Below are positions 8,220 through 16,230 of a stretch of 56,249 bases of DNA, piece after piece; the first letter of the stretch is position 1; every line of letters begins with the position of its first letter. The DNA comes from Deltaproteobacteria bacterium. GTDB taxonomy: Bacteria; Desulfobacterota; Syntrophia; Syntrophales; UBA2210. The stretch covers positions 1-56,249 of the forward strand of contig JAFCZZ010000007.1 in assembly GCA_019314085.1 (NCBI GenBank). The letters run 5' to 3'. A model generated the notes under the pieces. It was not told where the DNA came from, searched no databases, and saw only the letters and a program-made list of their open reading frames with translations. A program made the translations under genes and the position numbers.

Positions 8220-8333
8220 TCAGCCGGCAGGCTCAAACGGAAGCGGGGGCTCAGGCAGCTCGAGCAACGGGGCGGCGGAGATGACGTTCAAGTAGGTGGT
8301 GCCGTGGTACTCGATGCGGGCCCCTGCAGTCAT
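8220..8333 (-). CDS. Overlapping small ORF, 37 aa, or frameshifted C-terminus
   Basis: 37 residues from an ATG at 8333 with GGGAG ten bases upstream. It overlaps the end of the 8251-9003 gene by 83 nt in the +1 frame. Codon third positions here are strongly GC-rich while the overlapping frame uses rare-looking codons (CGA, CTA, GTA). The real coding frame from 8333 on is therefore this one. It may be a separate small gene or the true C-terminus of the upstream gene after a frameshift. Confidence 0.5.
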   Translation of the reverse strand: MTAGARIEYHGTTYLNVISAAPLLELPEPPLPFEPAG

Positions 8334-9003
8334 GCTCGAACCGCTCCCAATCAAACATGCGAGGCCACCATGGGCGCAGATACGCGACCGACACCACGCG
8401 CTCGGAGCTGACGTCCTCGGTGTAGCGAAACTGCCCAGTGATGTCGGCAAGCGCCTCGTCGGGAAGCTGGCGGTTCGCTAAGCGGATCAGAAAAGCGTTC
8501 GGGTCGTCCTGCTCCTCGGCAAAGGCGCGTAGGGCACCAGAGGGATCGCTCATGACCGCTGCGCCGAACTGGTAGAGATGGTCGGTCACGTCATCGGGCA
8601 TGGGGGCGGGCTCCTGCTCGCCATACTCGACGTAATCATCCAAAGCGGTCAGTGGAGAGATGTCCTCGCGGGCAGCTTCGGCGATGATGTTCTCAGCTAG
8701 ATCCCACAACTGGGGCTGCACAAAGTGCACCGCGTCGTAGTCGATGCGCGGCGAGAGGCCCGCCATGTCCAGCGCGACCACCACGGGGTAGTCCTCGAGA
8801 CGCACAGACGGGACGTCCTCTGCCGTTAGATCTGCGAGCGCACCAGCAAGGATCCCGGACACGGCCTTCTGCTGCGCGTAGGCGTAAGTGGTCTCCTCAC
8901 CCGTGGCCGTGTGAAAGCCCGGGTACTGCGACACGCCCATGGTAACGCCGCCAGCAAAGTCGGTCGGGCGGGCCTGAAACTCGTTGCGCCGCATTTTTCT
9001 CAT
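8251..9003 (-). CDS. Hypothetical protein, 250 aa
   Basis: 250 residues. The ATG at 9003 overlaps the TGA of GDP-fucose synthase (ATGA), which fixes the start. The N-terminus is basic (MRKMRRNEF), followed by an Ala/Asp-rich helical region. The last about 27 residues (after WERFEHDC) have poor codon usage and are probably not natural. No recognised domain. Placement beside sugar genes need not mean a sugar function. Confidence 0.6.
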   Translation of the reverse strand: MRKMRRNEFQARPTDFAGGVTMGVSQYPGFHTATGEETTYAYAQQKAVSGILAGALADLTAEDVPSVRLEDYPVVVALDMAGLSPRIDYDAVHFVQPQLWDLAENIIAEAAREDISPLTALDDYVEYGEQEPAPMPDDVTDHLYQFGAAVMSDPSGALRAFAEEQDDPNAFLIRLANRQLPDEALADITGQFRYTEDVSSERVVSVAYLRPWWPRMFDWERFEHDCRGPHRVPRHHLLERHLRRPVARAA

Positions 9004-9986
9004 GACGGCTCCCGTCTCTCTCGCTCGCGAGCCCGCTGCCACATGGCATGCTCCTGGTACCAGCGGTAGGTCGCGGAGATGCCAGCAGAGAGACTCGTTT
9101 TTGCCTGCCAGCCAAGCTGGCTCAAGCGGCTGCAATCTAGCCGCTTGAGTAGCGTGCCATCGGGGCGGCGGTCATCAAACACCAGCTGTCCGCTGAAACC
9201 GATCCAGGAGGCCATCATCTCGGCCAGTCGAGCGATGGTGATGTCCCGACCCGTGCCCACGTTCAGCAGGCGCGTCTCGTCGGTGCTCTCCAAGACGTGG
9301 GCCACGGCATCGGCCAGATCAGCAACGTAGAGAAACTCCCGGCGCGGCTTGCCGCTGCCCCAGACCGACACCTCCGGCGCCATCGAGAGCTTGGCCTCGT
9401 GCAGCTTACGCATCAGCGCCGGCAGGACGTGTGAGTTTTCCAGGTCAAAGTTGTCCCAGGGGCCGTACAGGTTGGTGGGCATCAGGCTCACGTAAGAGGT
9501 GCCGTGCTGCCGGTTGTAGGCCTCGCACAGCTTGATACCGGCAATCTTGGCCACGGCGTAAGGCTCATTGGTCGGCTCCAGCGGGCCGCTGAGCAGCTTT
9601 CCCTCGAGTATGGGTTGAGAGCAGTCCCGCGGGTAGATACAGCTCGAGCCAAGAAACAGCAGCCGCCGCACCCCAAACCGATAGGCCGTGTCGATCACCG
9701 TCGACTGAATTGCAAGGTTGTCGCTGATGAAGCTCGCGGGCTGCTGACTGTTGGCGGCGATCCCGCCCACCCGGGCCGCAGCCAAGATGACAAATTCCGG
9801 GCGGTTGTCCTCAAACCAGCTCTCCGCTTGGGCTTGGCAGCGCAGATCGACCCGCTCTCTGTCTACGGTGAGCACGTGGCGATAGCGCCCAGCGCGCAAG
9901 CGCCGCACCACGGCATTGCCCACCAGCCCCCGGTGGCCCGCCACAAAGACCCTCGATCCCGGCCCCATGCGCTCGGTCGCAGTCAT
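9000..9986 (-). CDS. fcl: GDP-L-fucose synthase
   Basis: 328 residues, usual length for the family. It is an extended SDR enzyme that epimerises and reduces GDP-4-keto-6-deoxymannose to GDP-L-fucose with NADPH. Visible motifs are GHRGLVG at 17-23 (cofactor-binding glycines), SSCIYP at 114-119 (catalytic Ser and Cys region), and YAVAK with the Tyr/Lys pair at 143 and 147, followed by PTNLYGP. The Cys and His residues used for epimerisation lie in the expected order. GDP-mannose dehydratase (gmd), which makes its substrate, is not in the window, so the enzyme would rely on the host or on genes outside. It fits with the GT2, GT4 and FkbM genes. Confidence 0.93.
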   Translation of the reverse strand: MTATERMGPGSRVFVAGHRGLVGNAVVRRLRAGRYRHVLTVDRERVDLRCQAQAESWFEDNRPEFVILAAARVGGIAANSQQPASFISDNLAIQSTVIDTAYRFGVRRLLFLGSSCIYPRDCSQPILEGKLLSGPLEPTNEPYAVAKIAGIKLCEAYNRQHGTSYVSLMPTNLYGPWDNFDLENSHVLPALMRKLHEAKLSMAPEVSVWGSGKPRREFLYVADLADAVAHVLESTDETRLLNVGTGRDITIARLAEMMASWIGFSGQLVFDDRRPDGTLLKRLDCSRLSQLGWQAKTSLSAGISATYRWYQEHAMWQRARERERREPS

Positions 9987-9990
9987 GGGG

Positions 9991-10359
9991 CTATCTTACG
10001 CTAGCCTGCTGCAGTGCGGAGACATGAAACGGACCATAGCGGCCAGCGCGCAACTGGGCGGGGGTCGCCCACATTGGGCGGCCCTCGTCGCTTGCGCGCA
10101 ACCGGCCGGTCGCCTCGGCCACGTAAATGTAGGTGCGGCGGCCCCGCTCCATCACCATGCCAACGGGGACCAGCTGAACGACCGTCAGCCCCGTCTCCTC
10201 GTGCAGCTCGCGGGCGGCGGCATGCTGCGGGCACTCACCAGGCTCGACATGACCGCCAGGGATGCCGAGCTTCGCGCCCCGTCCAGCGTGGTCGACCGCC
10301 AGCACCTTGCCGCCGTGGCACACCACCACCCGGGCGATCTCGGTCACTGCCGAGGCCAT
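9991..10359 (-). CDS. Nudix hydrolase
   Basis: 122 residues. A perfect Nudix box spans residues 36-58: G, five residues, E42, seven residues, R50-E51-L-H-E54-E55-T-G-L. The fold hydrolyses a nucleoside diphosphate linked to another moiety. The short length and lack of extra domains fit a nucleotide-pool or nucleotide-sugar cleaning enzyme; the substrate is not predictable. Its start overlaps the end of a small membrane-protein gene by 16 nt. It is placed between ArdA-like and fucose genes. Confidence 0.92.
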   Translation of the reverse strand: MASAVTEIARVVVCHGGKVLAVDHAGRGAKLGIPGGHVEPGECPQHAAARELHEETGLTVVQLVPVGMVMERGRRTYIYVAEATGRLRASDEGRPMWATPAQLRAGRYGPFHVSALQQASVR

Positions 10360-10553
10360 GACTGGTAGAGCGGCACTTGCGAGGACAGCAACTGTCGCGC
10401 AAGAACTGCGGCCTGCTCCTTCTTTTCCTGGTTGGCCATGGCTCGAGTGATGAGGTAGGTGGTCAGAGCGCTAGCCATCGAGGCGGCGATGGCCGAGGCC
10501 GCGGCCGTGACGGCAGCCGCGATCGCAAGCTCTCTCATCTCCGTCTTGGTCAT
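10344..10553 (-). CDS. Small single-pass membrane protein, 69 aa
   Basis: 69 residues from the ATG at 10553, which overlaps the TGA of the upstream gene (ATGA). Residues about 8-33 are an Ala/Ile/Leu/Ser-rich helix long enough to cross a membrane. The C-terminal half (NQEKKEQAAVLARQ) is charged and helical. No family recognised; a small phage membrane factor is possible. Confidence 0.6.
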   Translation of the reverse strand: MTKTEMRELAIAAAVTAAASAIAASMASALTTYLITRAMANQEKKEQAAVLARQLLSSQVPLYQSWPRQ

Positions 10554-10939
10554 AGGGGAAACCGGATCTGCTCGGGCGGAACGATAGAACGCAGCGTGTA
10601 GAGCCGGAAGTACTGTCGCCTCGGTGGCGAGAGCGAGTCGGGCACCTTGCACAACCAGTAGTTGTCGCCGAGCGCTTCGATGGCAGCATCGAAGTCGTCG
10701 AAGTTTCTGGCGGACGTCGCGTCCTCGCGCTGCGGCTCGAAATCGACGACATGGATCCCCTTCATTTGGAGGATCGCCTCAACCTGCGCGTTGAGCTCGA
10801 TGTCGATCATGAACAGATCCCAACCCTCCCCCCGGGCGCGGCGGGCCAGCTGCTCAAAGTGCAGCGGTTGGAAGACCGTGAAATCCGGAGCATCCACGAA
10901 GGCCTGCTTGGCGGCGGCCCGGGTGCGATACTTGGGCAT
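10550..10939 (-). CDS. Hypothetical protein, 129 aa
   Basis: 129 residues, mixed alpha/beta, basic N-terminus (MPKYRTRAAAKQ). No motif recognised. It is coupled to the small membrane protein and lies 11 nt from the ArdA-like gene, so it may belong to the same anti-host group. That is inference from position only. Confidence 0.55.
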   Translation of the reverse strand: MPKYRTRAAAKQAFVDAPDFTVFQPLHFEQLARRARGEGWDLFMIDIELNAQVEAILQMKGIHVVDFEPQREDATSARNFDDFDAAIEALGDNYWLCKVPDSLSPPRRQYFRLYTLRSIVPPEQIRFPL

Positions 10940-10950
10940 CTGCGTCCTCC

Positions 10951-11622
10951 TTACCGATAGTCGGTCACGTAGGTAGAACCGGCGAAGTCAAATTCGGTGG
11001 CATCCCCGCCCAGCTCGACGTCGCGCGCAAAAGCGTCGACATCAAAATAGCGCTCACCGATCTCCTTGCCAAGCTCGGCGACGCCGCCGATGGAATCGAC
11101 GTACTCTTCGCCGCGCTCCTGATTGCTCAGGTTGAGGTAGTACTCGTCGTCAGGATCGTCGGCATTGAGATCGAAACCAAGATCGCGGCCAAAGGTTTCG
11201 TAGTCAAAGTACATCTCGGCGTTGTTTTTGCCGAGCTCTCCCACGCCGCCAAGGTCGTCGATCAGATTCTCGACGTAGTCCTTCATCCGGCCTTCCATCA
11301 CGCGCACTTCATCACGCACGAGCAGCAAGGCCTCGTCCAGATCTGTGACGCCGTGATTGTCCATGACGTAGAACAGAGCCGGCTTTTCCCACTCCTCCAG
11401 CGTGACCACCTCATCGAAGAAGCGCGCGATCGACGGGCCTTGGTACACGCCCATCGCGCCAAAGAGAGCCGCGTCCTCCGAGGACCCGTCGATAAATTCG
11501 ATCTCGTACTCCTCGACAGGTAAACGGGCCCGAAACTTCGCCTCGAACTGCTCCGCGCTCCGGAAGTAGAAGCCGCCGGCTGTGATGTCGTATGGGTTGG
11601 CGTAAAGGACTGTTTCTTCCAT
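10951..11622 (-). CDS. ArdA-like antirestriction protein
   Basis: 223 residues from ATG 11622 with a GAGGA site. The protein is strongly acidic. It has the ArdA-type order: a short N-terminal strand (YANPYDITAGGFYF), EYEIEFIDGSSEDAALFGAM, a helical LEEWEKPALFYV region and a last domain with YFDVDAFARDVELGG. ArdA proteins are DNA mimics that occupy type I restriction-modification enzymes. The repeated YFDYETFGRD / YFDVDAFARD units suggest internal duplication. It is positioned just downstream of the virion module. Assignment is by eye. Confidence 0.65.
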   Translation of the reverse strand: MEETVLYANPYDITAGGFYFRSAEQFEAKFRARLPVEEYEIEFIDGSSEDAALFGAMGVYQGPSIARFFDEVVTLEEWEKPALFYVMDNHGVTDLDEALLLVRDEVRVMEGRMKDYVENLIDDLGGVGELGKNNAEMYFDYETFGRDLGFDLNADDPDDEYYLNLSNQERGEEYVDSIGGVAELGKEIGERYFDVDAFARDVELGGDATEFDFAGSTYVTDYR

Positions 11623-11642
11623 GTGTTCCTCGGTTTGCGCAG

Positions 11643-12947
11643 TCAACGACGAGCAGCCAACTTGCGGGCTCCCCAAAAGGCCGTACCCCCGCCAAGCACC
11701 ACGCCCCCTCCAATGAGGCCGCGACGGATCCAGCGCTTGCGTGCCGCCGCCTGCTCAACAGTCTCTGCCGAGCTGAGCAGCTTCACGGTAGCACCAGGCC
11801 CAAGGGTCAGCTTGCTCAGTTTAGGAGTAGAGCCAACCTCTTCGCGAGCTTTTTGCCAGTTGGCGCTCTCTTCAATGGTGACCTTCCAGCCGTAGACAAA
11901 ATCGTTGAAGATGCGGCCCAGCGGCACGTTGTCTTTGCTGCAAGGCCCCAGATCCAGGCACTCCTTGTGCACTGCACCCGCGGTGTCATCAATGACGCAA
12001 TACTGCCTTTTGGGCGCCACAAACCAGTTGGCCAACGAAGTCACCGACGCCTCGGTCCAGCCGGGCTTGCTCTTCTGCGACTGGTCGAGCAAGATCTGCA
12101 ATAGCACGCCAAAGAGGAAGCGGCCGTTGTCCCCGACGATGGCGCAATTCAGGCACCCGGGAACGCGGCGGGCAGCGTAAATTCCTTCGAGTAGCAGCAC
12201 GATCTCGCGCTGCACATGGACCGGGATCCCTGAAATCTTGTACTTGGAGGCCGCAGCAGCATGCCACTTGTTGTAGTTGGCTCGCATGGCCGGGTCGCGG
12301 CTTCCGCCGCCAGCAAGCCACTCAATCAGCCGTATGCGCGCATCGTCCTGCGCCACCAGATCGGACGGGTCCACCTGGTTGCTTGGGCCAGTGCCGCGGT
12401 GGTAGCCGAAGGTGAGCGGATGATATTTCTCGGCGCAGTAGGCCGCGTATTTTTGCTGCAGCGCAGCCTGCTCGCCCGGGGACACGGCCGCTGCAGTAAA
12501 GAGACTGCCGATGCCGCCCACCATCAGAGCCACGATGCCGCCAATGACGGGGATAGCGTCCGCGGCGCCGCCGGCGGCAGCAGCTGCGTTTTTGATGGCG
12601 CTGCCGACCAAGGTGGTCCCCTGCGAGACCTGCGTGACGACATCGGCCACGACATTGGCGACCTGCGCGCCCACGGGCTGGCCGGCCGGCGCGCCCATGG
12701 CAGACTCAATGATCGTACCCATGGCGTCCACGGCAATGGCCAGCTCGGGGTTACTGTCCGCAAAGCTGCCCTTGGTGTTGGGGCTCAAAGAACCGACCGC
12801 AAGAGACATGCCGTCGGCAAACTCGTTCGCAGAGCTCTGCAGCACCTGACCGTACTGCGCCAAGGAGCCGAGGCCAGCGGGCGAGGCTGCGGGAGACGAA
12901 CCGATCGACTCCCACGTTGCACCTGGCAGCTGAATTGCTTGGACCAT
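11643..12947 (-). CDS. Membrane-anchored virion-type protein, 434 aa
   Basis: 434 residues. Residues about 75-160 are Ala/Gly/Val-rich with a possible membrane-active stretch (IPVIGGIVALMVGGIGSLF). A Cys-containing globular region follows. The C-terminus is a Gly-rich helix (GLIGGGVVLGGGTAFWGA) flanked by basic residues and ending RKLAARR. This 'ectodomain, C-terminal helix, basic tail' layout is repeated in the next ten genes. It is the last gene of the minus-strand virion block. Function inferred only from context. Confidence 0.65.
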   Translation of the reverse strand: MVQAIQLPGATWESIGSSPAASPAGLGSLAQYGQVLQSSANEFADGMSLAVGSLSPNTKGSFADSNPELAIAVDAMGTIIESAMGAPAGQPVGAQVANVVADVVTQVSQGTTLVGSAIKNAAAAAGGAADAIPVIGGIVALMVGGIGSLFTAAAVSPGEQAALQQKYAAYCAEKYHPLTFGYHRGTGPSNQVDPSDLVAQDDARIRLIEWLAGGGSRDPAMRANYNKWHAAAASKYKISGIPVHVQREIVLLLEGIYAARRVPGCLNCAIVGDNGRFLFGVLLQILLDQSQKSKPGWTEASVTSLANWFVAPKRQYCVIDDTAGAVHKECLDLGPCSKDNVPLGRIFNDFVYGWKVTIEESANWQKAREEVGSTPKLSKLTLGPGATVKLLSSAETVEQAAARKRWIRRGLIGGGVVLGGGTAFWGARKLAARR

Positions 12948-12950
12948 AGA

Positions 12951-13901
12951 CTACCGCTTGCCGAGCTTCCACGCTGCCACGCCCACTACGCTCACGGCGC
13001 CGATACCGAGCGCGATCTTCACGCCCAGGCCTAGCCCGGCCCCATCATCTTCGGACTCCGAGGACTCCGAGGCCCACAGTGCCTTGTTGAGCACGGGGCG
13101 AGCTGCAAACGTTTTGAGCGTGGGCAGAGCGTTGAGCTTCCCCGTAATCACCACCTGCTTGCGCTCCCATCCAGGGGCATAGTCGCCGAGAAACTGCCGT
13201 AGCCAAGCGCCGGGACCGACCGATGCGCCAAGCAGCAGCACCAGATCACTGGGCCCCCCGGAAAGCCTTGGCATGGCGTCGATGTTTGCACCAGCCCCGC
13301 CGCCTGGCACCTTTGCCACCGTCGCAAGCTCCCGGTGTTGCCAGGAGCTGAGCGCAGCGGGCCTGGAGGGCAGCTGGAAATTCCAGCGGCCGCTCGAGCG
13401 CAGCGCCGAGGTAAAATGGCCTGAGAGCGGCGAGCCGAGGGCGTCTTGCAGGGCCGCAATCCGGTCCTCGGTCACCGCTGGGGACTTGATCGTCCAGAGG
13501 TTGTAGTACCCGCTTTCAGTGCAGCTGGTTTTCAAGGCGTTGGCCTGCTTTTTCCAGCGATCGGGAGGGCGAATCGTCAGGAAATTGTGAGCTGCTCGCT
13601 CAATCCCGCTCTGGAGCATGGGAGAAGCAGGCTCGGTGGCGCCCAGATCCCAAGCCGCCCCCGAAAGGCCCCCATCGGGCGAGAGCAGCAGCCGCAACGC
13701 CGCTCGAACGCGCTTTTCGTTGTGGTAGCGCAACGACCAAACGCCTTTGATGTTGCGGTAAGTGCCGTTGTTCCAACTGCTGGACGGGCAGCACTTGTCC
13801 CCATCGGGCTCGCTCAGCTGCCCGCCAGCGCAGTAGTCGGCCTCCAAAGAAGTGTTCACCGAGGCCCAACCCCGTAGCGCCCTGGTCGTGTCGTAACTCA
13901 T
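12951..13901 (-). CDS. Membrane-anchored virion-type protein, 316 aa
   Basis: 316 residues from the ATG at 13901 (ATGA with the upstream gene). The N-terminal region has paired Cys residues (DYCAGG, KCCPSSS) and a long extracytoplasmic-looking body with many Ser, Trp and Pro. The acidic linker SESSESEDDG precedes a C-terminal helix (about 293-312) ending WKLGKR. No enzymatic motif is evident. Likely one of the minor membrane proteins of the particle. Confidence 0.65.
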   Translation of the reverse strand: MSYDTTRALRGWASVNTSLEADYCAGGQLSEPDGDKCCPSSSWNNGTYRNIKGVWSLRYHNEKRVRAALRLLLSPDGGLSGAAWDLGATEPASPMLQSGIERAAHNFLTIRPPDRWKKQANALKTSCTESGYYNLWTIKSPAVTEDRIAALQDALGSPLSGHFTSALRSSGRWNFQLPSRPAALSSWQHRELATVAKVPGGGAGANIDAMPRLSGGPSDLVLLLGASVGPGAWLRQFLGDYAPGWERKQVVITGKLNALPTLKTFAARPVLNKALWASESSESEDDGAGLGLGVKIALGIGAVSVVGVAAWKLGKR

Positions 13902-14221
13902 CGCTTCTTGCCTCGTGCGGTGAAGTACCCAATCCCGCCAAACAGGAGCACGGCGCCTCCCACCCACGCCCACCACGGCACGCCGGCGCCTTGCGCCTCG
14001 GACGAGTCCTGGCTCGGGTCGAACAGCAGAGGGTGCGCGCCAGGCCGCGAAGCGATGGTTGTGAGGTGCTGCTGCGGTGCGGCCGCAAACGTCGCACCTA
14101 CGCCGACTCGAGCGGGCCCTGCCATGACCGGGCGCACGCCCCAGCCGGGCACCGGCTCGCTTTTCCAGTCAGAGTCGTACGGCTCAGGGTAGTTGCGGAA
14201 GTAGGTCATCGGAGGATTCAT
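13898..14221 (-). CDS. Membrane-anchored virion-type protein, 107 aa
   Basis: 107 residues with a good GGAGC site before the ATG. The soluble N-terminal part starts MNPPMTYFRNYPEPY, resembling the Tyr/Pro-rich starts of several neighbours. A single helix (VPWWAWVGGAVLLFGGIGYF) leads to the tail TARGKKR. Short length suggests a minor structural protein. Confidence 0.65.
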   Translation of the reverse strand: MNPPMTYFRNYPEPYDSDWKSEPVPGWGVRPVMAGPARVGVGATFAAAPQQHLTTIASRPGAHPLLFDPSQDSSEAQGAGVPWWAWVGGAVLLFGGIGYFTARGKKR

Positions 14222-14232
14222 GAGAGCTCCTT

Positions 14233-14835
14233 TTACGCTGCGCAGTGCTTGAGTTCATCCAGCAGCCAGTCCCGGGCGAGGCCAAGCTCCTTGAAACGTT
14301 TGGTGGCAGCGGCCTTGCGCGATTCGGTGGCCCGGTCGGGGTGAGTGCGAGCGGCCTCGCGCTTGAACGCGGCCAAGATCTCCGCCTCGGTCGGCTGGCC
14401 TTTGAGCTTGAGCCGACGCAGGTACTTGCGACGCAGCTTCGCCGGATCGACACCGGCCGAGCTTGGCGCTGCCTGGGAGCAAGAGCCTCGGGCCGCAACG
14501 TTGCGGGCAAGCTCGATGCAGCCCAGGCACACGGGTGTGCCAGTTTCGACGTGAATGGTGCAGTGCCCGAGACACACCGGCCGCTCGCACACGCTGCACA
14601 GCCCAATCATAGGCTGGCCACAGCGCCGCCCCGTCTCGCCGGGAGGAGCAAAGTGTAGCGCACAACCAATCCCCTGCCGTTGAGACTCGCGCCAACGCCC
14701 AAACACGTGGGCTTGGATGCGTCCGATGATGCGGATGGCGACGGTGGTCTCTGGGTTTTGTGTGACCACGGCTGCAGAGGCCTGGCCAAAGACCTGGCTC
14801 AGCAGACTGTCAAAGCTGAGTCCGCCCGATGGCAC
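14233..14835 (-). CDS. B-box-like zinc finger plus J-domain protein
   Basis: 200 residues from GTG 14835. Residues 72-106 hold CSVCERPVCLGHC and CLGC, a compact multi-Cys/His zinc module. The C-terminal 60 residues read as a J-domain: helix II EAEILAAFKREAAR, HPD at 165-167, then a basic helix III ending WLLDEL. J-domains stimulate the ATPase of Hsp70 chaperones such as DnaK, so this protein may recruit host DnaK during assembly or replication. The J-domain is at the C-terminus rather than the usual N-terminus. No membrane helix, unlike its neighbours. Confidence 0.7.
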   Translation of the reverse strand: MPSGGLSFDSLLSQVFGQASAAVVTQNPETTVAIRIIGRIQAHVFGRWRESQRQGIGCALHFAPPGETGRRCGQPMIGLCSVCERPVCLGHCTIHVETGTPVCLGCIELARNVAARGSCSQAAPSSAGVDPAKLRRKYLRRLKLKGQPTEAEILAAFKREAARTHPDRATESRKAAATKRFKELGLARDWLLDELKHCAA

Positions 14836-14839
14836 CAGC

Positions 14840-15526
14840 TCACCGCTTGCTCCGAGCAGCGCCGGGCCACACTAGACCGGCAAGCAGCAAACCGCCACCG
14901 AGCACAGACACACCGATTGCGACGCCCTTCCACGGGATGGTGCCGCTCGGGGTCGCGGGCATGACCACCGGTGGGGTCTGGGGCTGCATTGCCGACTGCT
15001 GGGCCAGAGCCTCAACACCAGGCGGGATGGCGACGATGGCGCTCGGGCCGCCGGCACGGGCGAGAGCGGCAACAGCATCGGGCTGTCCAAGGATGTCGAA
15101 CACAGGCTGCCCTGAAGCCACAGATCCCAGAGCTACCAGTACGGCTTTACCGTTCGCGACCGCTTGGTCGACCCAAGGCATCCCCGTCGTCGACAGGTAG
15201 GGCACAACAGTGCCCTGGCTGCCGTCGGTGGATGAGGGCTGAAATGCCGTGGTGCTCAGCGAGTAGAGAACCGCGGCCTGCAGCTCACTCCTCACATACT
15301 GCAGCGCACCACGATGCTCCGCCTGAAACAGCGCCTCCCAGTTTACGGGGGCCGACGGGTCCATCGCCACCGGATCGGCCGGATCTACGCCAGGACCGCG
15401 CAACTGCTCGTACGGATAGGTCTGCTCGGGGCGAGAGACGGGGCTTTGGGCGCGCGAATCAAATCCGTGGTCTACGCCATCGTAGCTCCCCCAGTGCTTC
15501 GGCCGCTGCTGTTCGATGATTTCCAT
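14840..15526 (-). CDS. Membrane-anchored virion-type protein, 228 aa
   Basis: 228 residues. A polar N-terminal domain, Gln/Pro-rich linker (about 165-190), then a helix (WKGVAIGVSVLGGGLLLAGL) and the tail WPGAARSKR. No motif for an enzyme. Part of the series of single-pass proteins; 4 nt separate it from the J-domain gene. Confidence 0.65.
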   Translation of the reverse strand: MEIIEQQRPKHWGSYDGVDHGFDSRAQSPVSRPEQTYPYEQLRGPGVDPADPVAMDPSAPVNWEALFQAEHRGALQYVRSELQAAVLYSLSTTAFQPSSTDGSQGTVVPYLSTTGMPWVDQAVANGKAVLVALGSVASGQPVFDILGQPDAVAALARAGGPSAIVAIPPGVEALAQQSAMQPQTPPVVMPATPSGTIPWKGVAIGVSVLGGGLLLAGLVWPGAARSKR

Positions 15527-15556
15527 GACGCCTCCATCCTAACGAACTTCGGAGCG

Positions 15557-16222
15557 CTAGTCCCGGCCTCGCCGCCCTCTTTTCTTGGTCAGGAGATAGA
15601 TCCCCGCAACCGCCATCCCCAGCCCGAGACCGATAGGCACCCAGGGCACTGAACGGGCCACGGGTGCCAGCTGCGGCTCTAGCGGGGTCGGGGACGGCCA
15701 GCCAGGTGCAGAGGGCGCCATCACGCCTTGCGGCGCGCCCTGCGGCGCAACAGCTGGCGGCGCATAAGGATCTCCACCTTGCGGGGGTGCAAAGTCCGAA
15801 GGGGGCGCTGTCGTGCTCGGAGCGAGCCAGCGAGTCGGAACCGAATGCTCGGGCGCAAGCGCGGTGACCGCCGCTGCATCGTCGCTGGTCGGCGGCGGCA
15901 GCGCCAGCACTGGAGCCACCGGGCTCGCCGCTGCGCCCGAGGACGGCACGATGGCCTTGGCCCTCTCGGCTCCGGTCGGCAGCGGCGAGAGCAGCTCAGG
16001 GGTCGCCGCCGACGGGATCACGGCAGCGGCTGCGTGGTAGCCTTGCCTGGGAGCGGTGGCGAGAGTGGCGCGCTCCTGGTCGGTCAAAATCTCGTCGTAC
16101 AGAGTAGTGGGCGAGCTATCGATGTCGACCGGCAATGTCAGCCGCTGGGCTAGCGCCGTTCTCTCACCGCCGCTAGATGCGGTGATGAGAGAACGGGTCG
16201 GGACGGTGGGGGCGATGATCAT
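15557..16222 (-). CDS. Membrane-anchored virion-type protein, Ala/Pro-rich
   Basis: 221 residues from ATG 16222; an in-frame TTG at 16234 overlapping the upstream stop is an alternative. The middle (about 80-190) is low-complexity Ala/Pro, presumably an extended stalk. The C-terminal helix (WVPIGLGLGMAVAGIYLL) is followed by TKKRGRRGRD. Probably a minor particle protein that spans from membrane to shell. Confidence 0.6.
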   Translation of the reverse strand: MIIAPTVPTRSLITASSGGERTALAQRLTLPVDIDSSPTTLYDEILTDQERATLATAPRQGYHAAAAVIPSAATPELLSPLPTGAERAKAIVPSSGAAASPVAPVLALPPPTSDDAAAVTALAPEHSVPTRWLAPSTTAPPSDFAPPQGGDPYAPPAVAPQGAPQGVMAPSAPGWPSPTPLEPQLAPVARSVPWVPIGLGLGMAVAGIYLLTKKRGRRGRD

Positions 16223-16230
16223 GGCTCCGC

